Assembly: GCA_035645275.1 (NCBI GenBank) | Contig: DASQMX010000031.1 | Location: 434,001 to 498,000, forward strand | Direction: 5' to 3' | Source of the DNA: Paranoxybacillus sp035645275 | Lineage (GTDB): Bacteria > Bacillota > Bacilli > Bacillales > Anoxybacillaceae | Length of the DNA: 64,000 nucleotides | Program-made: the position numbers and the translations under genes | The notes under the pieces: generated by a model | The model's database searches: none | The model's input: only the letters and a program-made list of their open reading frames with translations | Told to the model about the DNA's origin: nothing | Part shown: positions 1-7,408 of the stretch, piece after piece | Numbering within the stretch: position 1 is the first letter of the stretch | Layout of the letters: each line of letters starts with the position of its first letter

Positions 1-355
1 ACTTCATATCGCTGGAAATAATGACATCATAATCTGGGAATAATTTCTCAAGCTCTTCTTTTACCTCTTTCTCAATTTGCTTCATGCGAAAACGCTGCAT
101 GTGCTTTACTTTATACGCTAATAAAAGCTTCTTCTTCGTATTAACAGCAACAACATCTTTTATCTCACGCTTTTTACTTATCCTTTGAACAGCCTGCTTA
201 GCGACAGATTGATTAAGATTGGCATCCGCTGTTTCCTTTGTATCTGTTTTGGTAATATTAAAATTTTGTAATGACTGCTGTTGATTCTCTTTTTCCTTCG
301 CACAACCAAAAAGTATGCTAAATATCAATAAAACCGAGAAAAGTTTTTTCAGCAT
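1..355 (-). CDS. YhcN/YlaJ-type sporulation lipoprotein, 3' part beyond the left edge
   Basis: The reading frame starts at ATG 355 with AAGGAATG upstream and runs off the window after about 118 codons. The first 19 residues are a lipoprotein signal: Lys-Lys, a hydrophobic stretch, then a lipobox ending LFGC, with Cys19 as the acylated residue. A Gln/Asn-rich linker follows, then a Lys-rich region with phrases such as VKHMQRFRMKQIEKEV, typical of the YhcN/YlaJ spore lipoprotein family. Family members sit in the inner spore membrane and affect germination or outgrowth. The gene lies downstream of a DUF1657 gene on the same strand, an arrangement known from spoVA2mob-type germination operons. 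A hairpin and a repeat cluster separate the two. The family call rests on composition and pattern, not on an alignment. Confidence 0.75.
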   Translation of the reverse strand, partial: MLKKLFSVLLIFSILFGCAKEKENQQQSLQNFNITKTDTKETADANLNQSVAKQAVQRISKKREIKDVVAVNTKKKLLLAYKVKHMQRFRMKQIEKEVKEELEKLFPDYDVIISSDMK

Positions 356-385
356 TGTTCATCATTCCTTATGTAAATTGTTTGA

Positions 386-412
386 AAAAGGTTGGCCATA
401 AACCAACCTTTT
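386..412 (-). terminator. Hairpin between the DUF1657 gene and the YhcN-like gene
   Basis: A perfect 10-bp inverted repeat, AAAAGGTTGG and CCAACCTTTT, with a 7-nt loop. Its arms end in A/T runs, so it could terminate in either direction. It would limit read-through from the DUF1657 gene into the lipoprotein gene. Confidence 0.5.
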
Positions 413-420
413 CCGCTTCC

Positions 421-787
421 GCTTTTCTTTGTCTAGCTCGCCTCGCAACGCCTTCTGGAAAATAACCTTCCTCCGTCGAAATGCAAGCATTTCTCGTCGG
501 AAGAACATTTTCCTTACGGCGTTAGACGCTCGGCTCCGCTTTTCTTTATTGTCTAGCTTCGGCGGCTATCCCCTCGCGATGCTTCGGCCCCGCTGTGGCG
601 GCAACAGCCTCCTCGCGGGTCCTCCAGCACGTCTCGGGGATAAGCAAGCCGCCTTCGCTTTTCTTTATTGTCTAGCTTCAGCGCCTAGCTCTCTTGTGCC
701 AAATAACCTTCTCCCTTGAAGTGCGAGCACTTCCGCGGTCGAAGAACATTTGGCTTCGAGAGCTAACCGCGGCGCTTCCGCTTTTCT
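421..787. repeat. Three-unit cluster of modular hairpin repeats (classes A, B, C)
   Basis: Three long imperfect palindromes lie in series, joined by a linker reading CGCTTTTCTTTATTGTCTAGC. Class A (core 447-523) has arms AACGCC/GGCGTT, GGAAAAT/ATTTTCC and an inner GAAATG/CATTTC stem. Class B (561-653) has GGCGGCT/AGCCGCC and ATCCCC/GGGGAT arms. Class C (about 681-775) has AGCTCTC/GAGAGCT, GCCAAAT/ATTTGGC and GAAGTG/CACTTC stems. The same units recur near 10.2 kb and 21.4 kb. The last linker runs into the stop codon of the DUF1657 gene. An open frame over this stretch is a by-product of the repeat. Confidence 0.85.
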
Positions 788-991
788 TTATTGTTTATAT
801 TGTGGCTCTTCGTTTTCGATTTCTTGCACGCGCGGGCTGATTAAATCAACAATTGCTTGTGTTTGTTGCGCTGCTTGTTGATAAAGCTGTTTTGCCGCTT
901 GGTTTTCTGTTTGTAATGCGAATGTTTCAAAGCTTGCTTGAGCTGACTTTAATCCTGCTAATGTTTGTTTTACTTGGCTTGCTACTGTCAT
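788..991 (-). CDS. DUF1657 family small protein
   Basis: This 67-residue Gln/Ala-rich, probably helical protein has the N-terminal pattern TVASQVKQTLAGLKSAQASF, typical of DUF1657. Such proteins occur in several copies in spore formers, often next to spoVA, DUF421 and YhcN/YlaJ genes. Their biochemical role is unknown. A strong AGGAGG lies just upstream of ATG 991. There is no signal peptide or membrane segment. The last codons (CAA TAA AGA AAA GCG) coincide with the repeat linker downstream, so the repeat contributes the stop codon. The gene may begin a spoVA2mob-like germination operon extending left of the window; that is inference. Confidence 0.85.
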   Translation of the reverse strand: MTVASQVKQTLAGLKSAQASFETFALQTENQAAKQLYQQAAQQTQAIVDLISPRVQEIENEEPQYKQ

Positions 992-1078
992 CTTGTTAAC
1001 CTCCTAAAGTTTCGTTACAATCTTTATCTTGTATGTTTTACAAAAAAATATAATAACAATTTTTTACATACAAAAAAC

Positions 1079-1118
1079 TGTCTCAAAAACAAAGGGGTTG
1101 ACCCTTTATGAGACAGCC
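1079..1118. terminator. Short palindrome acting as terminator, reduced form of the 118-bp element
   Basis: CTGTCTCA and TGAGACAG arms enclose AAAGGGGT and ACCCTTT. These are the outer and next-inner arms of the 118-bp element found elsewhere in the window, with the centre removed. It lies just downstream of the minus-strand gene ending at 1160 and probably terminates it. Confidence 0.6.
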
Positions 1119-1159
1119 TTAACCAATTTATTTTTTACTTTCTTTATTAGTTTTATTTT

Positions 1160-1372
1160 CTAAATCCATGAAAAAGGATGGCTCCCTTTATCATCGCGTT
1201 CTTGTTCTTCCGGCGTTGCCGTTTTTTCATCATGTATATTTTTTACATTTTCTATATCTTGTCGGCGCCCAAACCAAGGATCGAACGAGCGTCTTTTTGG
1301 AATAATGCTAATATCATCCGCATGCACAATTAATTTGTCTACGTGAATGATGCGTTGTTTTTTATTTGACAT
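1160..1372 (-). CDS. Conserved small hypothetical protein, probably sporulation-related
   Basis: This 70-residue charged protein has ATG 1372 behind a GGGAGG site. The N-terminal half reads like a short beta-rich segment (IIHVDKLIVHADDISIIP). An Arg-rich DPWFGRR motif follows, then an acidic tail ending in FSWI. No signal peptide or membrane segment is visible. I do not recognise a named family, although short proteins of this layout are common in Bacillaceae. It lies in a block of minus-strand genes next to likely spore proteins, which suggests but does not prove a sporulation role. Confidence 0.65.
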   Translation of the reverse strand: MSNKKQRIIHVDKLIVHADDISIIPKRRSFDPWFGRRQDIENVKNIHDEKTATPEEQERDDKGSHPFSWI

Positions 1373-1452
1373 TTTTGTTCCCTCCTATTTTTTAGCCTAT
1401 ATGCATTGTTAGATTATGCATGCTCTTTTCCTCATGTATAGGCATTTGCTAC

Positions 1453-1484
1453 AAAAAAAGAGATTATCTGCCGATAATCTCCTT
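1453..1484 (-). terminator. Rho-independent terminator of the 42-residue gene
   Basis: On the minus strand the stem GAGATTATC/GATAATCTC with a 4-nt loop is followed by a T run. It lies just after the stop at 1492. Confidence 0.8.
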
Positions 1485-1491
1485 TAACCAT

Positions 1492-1620
1492 TTATTTCTT
1501 CTTGATTTTTTTCCCGCATCCACAACCTCCAGCTTTTTTAGCAGGTGAAGCGGTCGAAGACAAAGAATAAATTCTCCCTGCTTTTGAACCGCGAAAAGCA
1601 ATCGGCTTTTTCCCGTTCAT
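1492..1620 (-). CDS. Very small Gly/Cys/Lys-rich protein (42 aa), unassigned
   Basis: An open frame of 42 codons from ATG 1620 has a near-ideal TAGGAGGTG site 7-8 bases upstream, and a clean terminator follows the stop. The protein starts MNGKKPIAFRGSKAGRIYSL and ends in a Lys-rich tail after GGCGCGKK. The CGC pair near the C terminus could be cross-linked or bind metal. Size, basic character and position beside likely spore genes resemble small spore coat or core proteins, but I do not recognise a family. Good translation and termination signals on both sides make it a likely real gene despite its length. Confidence 0.65.
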   Translation of the reverse strand: MNGKKPIAFRGSKAGRIYSLSSTASPAKKAGGCGCGKKIKKK

Positions 1621-1690
1621 GAAACAACACCTCCTAATAGAATATTATTATCATATGAAGGAAAAAGCCTTTTTGCTTAAGCTATATAAT

Positions 1691-2188
1691 TTATTTTTCC
1701 TCTTCTTCCGATGATGTTTTTCCAAAAGAAAATGTGGAGGTTATCGATGTTTTTTTTTGACTGCTGGCTGCTTGGGAAGAAGAAATCGCATTTTGCTGCT
1801 TTAATGTACGAATAAACCAAGAATCCGATTCTATTTGCTCGTTTAATTCATGTTCTTGCTTATTCAGCTTTGCTAGCTGTTTTTGTAGCTCTTCTTTTTC
1901 TTGCTTCATTCGCTTTAATTCCTCATACCTTTGTTCGCTTTGAACCGCTAATTCTTTAAGAAGTACATTTTCTGCTTTTACCTCTTCCCATTTTTTTGTC
2001 AGCTCTTTTAGTGCGCTCTCTAATTGTTCAATTTTCTCTTTCAGCTGCTCATTTTCCAACTTGAGCGTTGCTCTATCTGTCTGTTCATACTCATTAATCT
2101 TTGCTCGATAACGTGACAATTCTGCCTTTAAATAAATGACCTGTTGTTTAAGGAGCATTACGTCATCTTCTTGTTTTTGTTTCAACAC
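1691..2188 (-). CDS. Coiled-coil protein of unknown function
   Basis: This 165-residue protein is Glu/Lys/Gln-rich. Residues from about 10 to 125 show heptad-like leucines, predicting one long coiled coil. A Ser/Thr-rich tail (SSSQAASSQKKTSITSTFSFG) and an acidic end follow. GTG at 2188 lies 7 bases after GGGAGGT; the adjacent TTG is an alternative start. No signal peptide or membrane segment is seen, so it should be cytoplasmic, perhaps in the mother cell. It is divergent from the 240-residue cysteine protein. Coiled-coil scaffolds are common in spore coat assembly, but nothing in the sequence fixes the function. Confidence 0.7.
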   Translation of the reverse strand: MLKQKQEDDVMLLKQQVIYLKAELSRYRAKINEYEQTDRATLKLENEQLKEKIEQLESALKELTKKWEEVKAENVLLKELAVQSEQRYEELKRMKQEKEELQKQLAKLNKQEHELNEQIESDSWFIRTLKQQNAISSSQAASSQKKTSITSTFSFGKTSSEEEEK

Positions 2189-2299
2189 TTAACTTACCTC
2201 CCTTATGAAGAACTTACACTTCCTAATAAATACAAATTCAAAGCAACAGCAATTTATTCCACTTGAGCGAAAAAATTAAAATTCCGCTTTTGTCACAGC

Positions 2300-2326
2300 A
2301 CACTTACCCAACTTTTTCATACTATA
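2300..2326 (+). promoter_or_regulatory. Sigma-K-like promoter upstream of the 240-aa gene
   Basis: CATACTATA at 2318-2326 is a full match to the sigma-K -10 consensus CATANNNTA. An AC pair at 2300-2301 lies 16 bases upstream, at the expected -35 spacing. The start codon is about 75 bases downstream. This points to late mother-cell expression. Confidence 0.5.
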
Positions 2327-2402
2327 CATTAGTCCCAATACCCGCATGAAGTAGTCATTCTTTTACTTCAGCGGCGAAAAATAATAACAGGAGGAAAGTG
2401 CT

Positions 2403-3125
2403 ATGAGTCATTATCGCCATAAAGATAAAGAAAAAGTATGTATTAAAACTCGTAAAGTTTATGACTGGATGATTCGACAAGTTGACGTGCCTTTAAAAAG
2501 CTTTTCTAACCAAGAATTAGAAGCCATTTTTTCCGAACATAAATGCCCTAGACACGGAAAAACAATTTGTGACTTTTTAAGTGAACAAGGCTTTAGCCCA
2601 GAAGATTTAGTAGTGAGATGTTTCTTAACAGACAGCGAAGGAAACCGAATTGATACAGTAGTGGATGACGATGCACTAATTTGTCAAGAAATCATTCAAC
2701 CAGATGGACGTCAACCAGTACAAGTTGTTCTTCCTTCTGGAGACGAAGTGACATTGCAAAAAGTAAAAGCTCTTGTTAAAGGACACGTTGTCGTGCAAAT
2801 TCTTAACACAAACGGCTATATTATCGCAGAAACTGACCCTATTCCATTTGCGACAGCACAAACATTCATTTTATGCGCTCCAGAAGGAACATTCTTAGAC
2901 TGCCACATTTCTTTCTTCGAATGTGATGCCAGCTTAATCTGCACCGACAATTTCTCACAACTAGACATATCCATCACTTTATGCTTAGAAGTACAAATGG
3001 AAGCAGATGTAAAAATCGAAGTAGAAGCTCGTTTCTGCAAACCGCGTGAAGAACTTTTAGAAGCTTCACTTTGTCCAACAGACAAATTCCCTCCACAATG
3101 TCCTGAAGTATTCCCAACTCACTAA
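2403..3125 (+). CDS. Cysteine-containing protein, probable spore surface protein
   Basis: This 240-residue protein has about 13 cysteines spread over its length and no signal peptide. The N-terminal part carries VCIKTRKVYDWM, a phrase I associate with spore-coat-type proteins of Firmicutes, then a short CPRHGKTICDF segment. The C-terminal half is beta-rich with alternating hydrophobics. Evenly spaced cysteines in a soluble protein suit disulphide cross-linking in a coat or crust. A GGAGG site precedes ATG 2403, a sigma-K-like promoter lies upstream and a strong terminator follows. It is not CotY/CotZ, whose cysteine-rich signature is missing. The coat assignment is inference. Confidence 0.6.
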   Translation: MSHYRHKDKEKVCIKTRKVYDWMIRQVDVPLKSFSNQELEAIFSEHKCPRHGKTICDFLSEQGFSPEDLVVRCFLTDSEGNRIDTVVDDDALICQEIIQPDGRQPVQVVLPSGDEVTLQKVKALVKGHVVVQILNTNGYIIAETDPIPFATAQTFILCAPEGTFLDCHISFFECDASLICTDNFSQLDISITLCLEVQMEADVKIEVEARFCKPREELLEASLCPTDKFPPQCPEVFPTH

Positions 3126-3142
3126 GTCAAACTTTACGAGTT

Positions 3143-3175
3143 AGGCTGTTGTTTCATCCAACAGCCTTTTTTGTT
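3143..3175 (+). terminator. Rho-independent terminator after the 240-aa gene
   Basis: GGCTGTT/AACAGCC stem with a 9-nt loop followed by a T run, 18 bases after the stop. Confidence 0.85.
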
Positions 3176-3225
3176 TTACAAATTTATTTCGATACATATA
3201 CATTAAGCGAAAAGAGGTGAAAGAA

Positions 3226-4023
3226 ATGAAACGGCATCGTCCAACAATGGATATGGACCAGCAAATTCAATTGCACCAAAAAATTATTCACTATCGCTCA
3301 GAAATATCCAATTATAAAAATAAACTAAAAGCATTAGAAACAGAATTAAAAAGAGAAACGCTTCGAAATCAATATTTACAAAAAAAATTACATCATATTC
3401 AAACTGAGAATATTGAGCAATATGAAAAAAAGATTGCATCCCTAGAAAATCAACTACTATCATATGAAGTGGCATTAGAGGAAGAAAAAACACAATTTAA
3501 CGAACTGAAAAAAAATTTGTATTTACAAAAAGATAACCGTCATTCACGACCGATCATAAAGCTCCAGTCGTTTTTTAATTATTCGTTTCTCCTCCCTGAA
3601 ACCACTGAAGAGGAGTTATTAATCTTTGGCGATTTCACCATAGACAATATTGGAACAGAACCTCTACATGAACCTATGATATGCATTCGTATAAAACCAA
3701 TTAACGCTGGAAAACTAAGTGGTAAAATTTCAACAAAACCAATGAAAACCGAAGAAAACTTCTTGTTATCTGAACATTCCTCTACCGAGTGGACATTTGT
3801 TCACGGAAATTGGAGAGAGATCATAAAAAATAATGGTGAATATTGGTTGAAGCCATTGTATCATTTAATACTAGCGCCAAACGAGTTGTTACAGTTTCAT
3901 AATTTTGAAATTCGAGCAAGAAAAACGAATGTCGAAAGCGTTTTAGTTATTGAAGGTTATGTTTACTGCAAAGAGTTCCCAAAAGGAATTCCCTCCTTAA
4001 ACAATATTATAGTGAATTGGTAA
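3226..4023 (+). CDS. N-terminal coiled coil plus C-terminal beta domain, unknown function
   Basis: About 265 residues. ATG 3226 is preferred over an upstream in-frame GTG at 3217 because AGAGGTG itself is the ribosome-binding site, six bases before the ATG. Residues from about 8 to 105 are a continuous coiled coil rich in Glu, Lys, Gln and Leu. From about 115 onward the sequence becomes a beta-rich globular domain with aromatic residues (STEWTFVHGNW, GEYWLKPLYHLIL). No signal peptide is seen. It follows the putative spore surface gene on the same strand after a terminator, so it probably has its own promoter. A role as an anchored spore surface or scaffold protein is only suggested by position. 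Confidence 0.65.
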   Translation: MKRHRPTMDMDQQIQLHQKIIHYRSEISNYKNKLKALETELKRETLRNQYLQKKLHHIQTENIEQYEKKIASLENQLLSYEVALEEEKTQFNELKKNLYLQKDNRHSRPIIKLQSFFNYSFLLPETTEEELLIFGDFTIDNIGTEPLHEPMICIRIKPINAGKLSGKISTKPMKTEENFLLSEHSSTEWTFVHGNWREIIKNNGEYWLKPLYHLILAPNELLQFHNFEIRARKTNVESVLVIEGYVYCKEFPKGIPSLNNIIVNW

Positions 4024-4059
4024 ACACGAATATCATTATGTTTTTAGACTCACTAGCAA

Positions 4060-4154
4060 AATGCTGACTCGGTCAGCTCCCTCTCCCTATACAACATATA
4101 GAGTTGACGAGGGAGCAAATACTCTTATATTTCTTAGATGATTGAGTCAGCATT
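4060..4154. repeat. Nested inverted repeat between convergent genes
   Basis: Outer arms AATGCTGACTC (4060-4070) and GAGTCAGCATT (4144-4154) are perfect complements. Inner arms GCTCCCTC (4076-4083) and GAGGGAGC (4109-4116) also pair. It lies between a plus-strand gene and yjcA and could terminate both. A weaker related pair of arms flanks 31285-31371. Confidence 0.6.
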
Positions 4155-4213
4155 ACTTCGATTAATATCAATCATTTTTTCTGTGAGAACTATGTTCTTC
4201 GCTCACCCATCTC

Positions 4214-4564
4214 TTATGACAATAACTTTTCCACAACCACTTCCACTAAAGCTGCGCAGCCAGCAATCGCTAGAATCAAGATGATTGGTGTAAAGATGCT
4301 AGACAAAACTAAATAACCTACATATAGAAAAGCCGAACTCCATATCCCTGTGCACCAATAACAGCTCAATAACTCCCCAATCCAATACCTCAATCCTTTT
4401 CCTTTCAATTTTATAAACGTTTGGATTGTCCCATCTGGTAATTGCTCCTCCACCATTTCGTGAAAAGGTTTTCTGATAAATGAGGTAATTGTATCATGCA
4501 CAATTAATCGAGTTAAACGAAAACTCGCCAAAAACAGAAGAAAAAATTCAAAGACGTTTAACAT
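4214..4564 (-). CDS. yjcA: DUF1360 membrane protein YjcA
   Basis: This 116-residue protein has an N-terminal hydrophobic helix, a central soluble stretch with the conserved Cys pair in SCYWCTGIWSS, and two C-terminal hydrophobic segments. The start FFLLFLASFRLTRLIVHDTI and the CxWC motif are characteristic of DUF1360. The B. subtilis member YjcA is a sporulation protein encoded at the end of the cotVWXYZ region. AGGGAGG lies just upstream of ATG 4564. Here the gene is followed by a spore polysaccharide cluster rather than by cotVWXYZ, so only the edges of the B. subtilis locus are kept. Confidence 0.8.
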   Translation of the reverse strand: MLNVFEFFLLFLASFRLTRLIVHDTITSFIRKPFHEMVEEQLPDGTIQTFIKLKGKGLRYWIGELLSCYWCTGIWSSAFLYVGYLVLSSIFTPIILILAIAGCAALVEVVVEKLLS

Positions 4565-4733
4565 AAAATCCTCCCTTTATCTATGTAAAATTTTTATACA
4601 GTTTATGTGACGGACAAAAAACGAATGATAAAAATACTTTTTTCTTAGGCTTATAACCATCCCTATCGAAAGTCCAAAACATATGATGCTATAGAATAGG
4701 CGCTTTAACTACAAGTACAAAGGAGAGGAAATC

Positions 4734-5048
4734 ATGAATAAAATCGTTTTCAGCCGAAACTTCTTAAAAAAACGATATCAACGCCAGATTCATCAACATA
4801 ATAGAGTGTATGAAATATTACGCAATCTCGAACCTGAAACAGAAGTAAATGTTCATGTGGGAGAGCAGACGTATTATAATGCTGTATTTTTAGCATTTGA
4901 CCTGAATAATAATAAAGCATCTTTTTTGACCGATCGATTTTATAAAGGTGGTAACCGCTTAACTGTTTTAAACATTAGCGATATCACTGCGATTGACTTA
5001 CCCATGTCAACTGACAAAGATGAGAGTGTAGATAATGAGGATGAATAA
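4734..5048 (+). CDS. Small beta-barrel-like protein, possibly spore coat associated
   Basis: This 104-residue protein has a basic N-terminal helix (residues 1-30), then a compact beta-rich segment, roughly VNVHVGEQTYYNAVFLAFD and LTVLNISDITAIDLP, and an acidic Asp/Glu tail. The beta segment has the layout of small SH3/Lsm-like domains and resembles the C-terminal part of the CotO-like protein at 9.6-10.0 kb in pattern, though identity is low. GGAGAGG precedes ATG 4734 and a strong terminator follows. It lies between yjcA and the sugar-nucleotide genes. I do not recognise a named family. Confidence 0.6.
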   Translation: MNKIVFSRNFLKKRYQRQIHQHNRVYEILRNLEPETEVNVHVGEQTYYNAVFLAFDLNNNKASFLTDRFYKGGNRLTVLNISDITAIDLPMSTDKDESVDNEDE

Positions 5049-5053
5049 ACGAA

Positions 5054-5096
5054 GAAAGCCAGCCCTTTTCGACAAGCGGCTGGCTTTACTTTTTTG
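5054..5096. terminator. Bidirectional terminator
   Basis: AAAGCCAGCC/GGCTGGCTTT stem with T-rich DNA on the plus side. It lies between the 104-residue gene and the convergent uridylyltransferase gene. Confidence 0.8.
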
Positions 5097-5122
5097 AGCT
5101 TTTGGGACAAGTTTCTCTACTT

Positions 5123-5932
5123 CTATATACCCTTCTGATAAATCATATTTACTAGAGAAATATAATCATGTGGCGAACCTATATCAAACCTTTTCCCATC
5201 GAGAATTTTACCATAGCATGCTTCTTTGGCTAGTAATTCTTTTATTGCATTTGTCAGCTGAATCTCTTCTCCTTCTTCCGGATTTAATAATTCTAAATAT
5301 GAGAATAAGGAAGGAGTAAACACATATCTTCCAATCACAGCTAAGTTGGATGGTGGATTTTCTTTTGGTTTTTCAATAATATCGATAACGTTATACATCT
5401 CATTACCAAGCTCTTTTTCTTTTATAACACCATATTTATGCAAATGTTCCGCATCAACTTTATTTAGTCCAATTACACTATGACCATGAGTCTCATATTC
5501 TTCTATTAACTGCTTTATCGCCGGCTTCTTTCCTCCTAATATAACGTCGTCAGGTAAAAGAATCGCAAACGGTTCATTCCCAACAAACCGCTTCCCTAAA
5601 CGCACAGCATCACCGAGCCCTCTCGCATATGGTTGTCGTGTGTAATAAAGCTGTATGTTAGGAACAAACTCTTTCGTCAATAGATGTGTTTTGCTTTTCT
5701 TTTCTAGAAACGCTTCTAATTCAAGAGAATGATCAAAATAATCTACAATTAAATTTTTTGTTCTTGAGACGACAATTAAAATCTCTTCGATTCCCGACTC
5801 GATCGCCTCTTCCACCACAAAATGAATAGCTGGTCTCACTCCTATGGGGAACATTTCCTTCGGAATCACCTTTGTAATCGGCAGACTTCTAGTACCGTAT
5901 CCTGCTGCCGGGATAATTGCTTTCTTTACCAC
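5123..5932 (-). CDS. galU: UTP-glucose-1-phosphate uridylyltransferase (YtdA-like)
   Basis: Makes UDP-glucose from UTP and glucose-1-phosphate. The 269-residue protein has the nucleotidyltransferase signature near the N terminus (AAGYGTRSLPITKVIPKEM, residues 8-26) and an AILLPDDVI segment for the metal-bound nucleotide. Length is usual for the family, slightly shorter than GtaB. GTG 5932 is the start, eight bases after AGGGGGG. It is divergent from the UDP-glucose dehydrogenase gene, and its product is that enzyme's substrate. In B. subtilis the same set (ytdA with ytcABC) supports spore coat polysaccharide, so I read this as the sporulation-specific paralogue rather than the housekeeping GtaB. 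Confidence 0.9.
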   Translation of the reverse strand: MVKKAIIPAAGYGTRSLPITKVIPKEMFPIGVRPAIHFVVEEAIESGIEEILIVVSRTKNLIVDYFDHSLELEAFLEKKSKTHLLTKEFVPNIQLYYTRQPYARGLGDAVRLGKRFVGNEPFAILLPDDVILGGKKPAIKQLIEEYETHGHSVIGLNKVDAEHLHKYGVIKEKELGNEMYNVIDIIEKPKENPPSNLAVIGRYVFTPSLFSYLELLNPEEGEEIQLTNAIKELLAKEACYGKILDGKRFDIGSPHDYISLVNMIYQKGI

Positions 5933-6118
5933 ATTCGTTTCCCCCCTCTACTTTCTTTATCCTTATTGTATTCGTTACATAACAGAAAGGAAGGTTGCCC
6001 AAAGAAAATAGGCACCGCTCTCCGCTACATTTTGGGCATCTGCAATAGAACATATTAGTCCTGTCCATTAATACGCTATAAGAGCCAAGTACTTTTTATT
6101 GAGGGGAGTGTACGATTT

Positions 6119-7408
6119 GTGAATATATGTGTAATAGGTGCAGGATACGTAGGCTTAACAACCGCTGCTGTTCTTGCTGAGCTAGGTCATGAAGTAAACT
6201 GTGTCGACAAAGACAAACAAAAAATAGAAATGCTGAATAACGGTAAAGTTCCTATCTACGAGCCAGGCCTAAAAGAATTAATTGATAAAAACTATAATCA
6301 TCTCACCTTTACCAATTCCCTTGATGATTATATAAAGAGAGCTTCCGTCGTGTTAATTTGTGTTGGCACTCCTTCTTTGGAAGACGGAAGCACAGATTTA
6401 TCTTATATTGAAGCAGTCATTCATGAGCTATCAAGCCGCATTCATTCGTACAAAACGATTGTTACAAAAAGTACTGTACCACCAGGAACAAATGAATGGA
6501 TGTATAACCAACTGCTTGAAAAAGGTGTCTCTCCTGAACTTTTCAATATCGTCTCAAATCCGGAGTTTTTAAGAGAAGGAGCGGCTCTTCATGATATGTT
6601 CCATGCTGCCAAAATTGTCGTAGGTCTTCGTTCTGGCGATCATCAGTCATTAGCGGTTATTCAAAAAATGTATACCGGGATCAACGCCCCTTACGTGATC
6701 ACTAGCTTAAATGGAGCAGAAATGATCAAATATGCTTCAAACGCCTTTTTAGCTACAAAAATTTCATTTATTAATGAAATCTCTCGCATTTGTGAAGCAT
6801 TTCAGGTGGATGTAAACGATGTTGCCAAAGGAATCGGACTTGATCCGCGAATCGGCCCACATTTTTTACAAGCCGGCTTAGGATATGGAGGTTCATGTTT
6901 CCCAAAAGATGTAAAATCACTTGAACGAACTGCTCTTTCGAAAAACATTCAACCTCAGATTTTACAAGCGGTACAAACAGTGAATGAGACACAGATTGAT
7001 ATTTATATGGAAAAACTAAAAACGCTTTTCCCTCATTTCACTAATCTTAAAATCGCTGTTTTAGGGATTGCCTTTAAACCGAACACCGATGATACACGTT
7101 ACTCACCAGCAGAACGATTCATTCGATGCTTGAGCCAATTAGACTGCGAAATTCATACTTATGATCCACAAGCCAAGCTACAGAATCCTCTCCCTGCAAA
7201 TGTCATCCAAAAGGACTCCATCACTTCTACCATTCGTGACGCTGATTGTGTCATTATTGCAACCGATTGGAATGAATTTAAACAGTTAGATTGGCTGGAA
7301 ATAAGACAGCTCATGAAAGGGACAATTATTTTCGATACACGCAATTGCCTTGATCGTAACAAGATCGAATCGTATGGATTACATTATGTAGGAGTTGGTC
7401 GTGGATGA
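6119..7408 (+). CDS. ytcA: UDP-glucose 6-dehydrogenase (YtcA-like)
   Basis: Oxidises UDP-glucose to UDP-glucuronate with two NAD+. The 429-residue protein opens with the dinucleotide-binding motif GAGYVGL and has the catalytic cysteine in GGSCFPKDVKSL at about residue 260. The C-terminal UDP-binding domain includes IAVLGIAFKPNTDDTRYSPA. GTG 6119 follows a GAGGGGAGTG site. The stop overlaps the next start (ATGA), so translation is probably coupled. With the epimerase and glycosyltransferase it forms a three-gene operon matching B. subtilis ytcABC, which is expressed late in sporulation. Confidence 0.92.
   Translation: MNICVIGAGYVGLTTAAVLAELGHEVNCVDKDKQKIEMLNNGKVPIYEPGLKELIDKNYNHLTFTNSLDDYIKRASVVLICVGTPSLEDGSTDLSYIEAVIHELSSRIHSYKTIVTKSTVPPGTNEWMYNQLLEKGVSPELFNIVSNPEFLREGAALHDMFHAAKIVVGLRSGDHQSLAVIQKMYTGINAPYVITSLNGAEMIKYASNAFLATKISFINEISRICEAFQVDVNDVAKGIGLDPRIGPHFLQAGLGYGGSCFPKDVKSLERTALSKNIQPQILQAVQTVNETQIDIYMEKLKTLFPHFTNLKIAVLGIAFKPNTDDTRYSPAERFIRCLSQLDCEIHTYDPQAKLQNPLPANVIQKDSITSTIRDADCVIIATDWNEFKQLDWLEIRQLMKGTIIFDTRNCLDRNKIESYGLHYVGVGRG

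Noticed and set aside
429..719. 96-codon open frame
   Set aside because: It lies wholly within the class A-B-C hairpin repeats; similar frames appear over the repeats at 10.2 and 21.4 kb.
421..787. Possible CRISPR array, because of regular repeats
   Set aside because: The units are long palindromes of three different sequences joined by a linker; there are no short direct repeats with unique spacers and no cas genes.
4565..4733. Sigma-K promoters upstream of yjcA and the 104-residue gene
   Set aside because: Only one-mismatch -10 candidates with poor -35 spacing were found.
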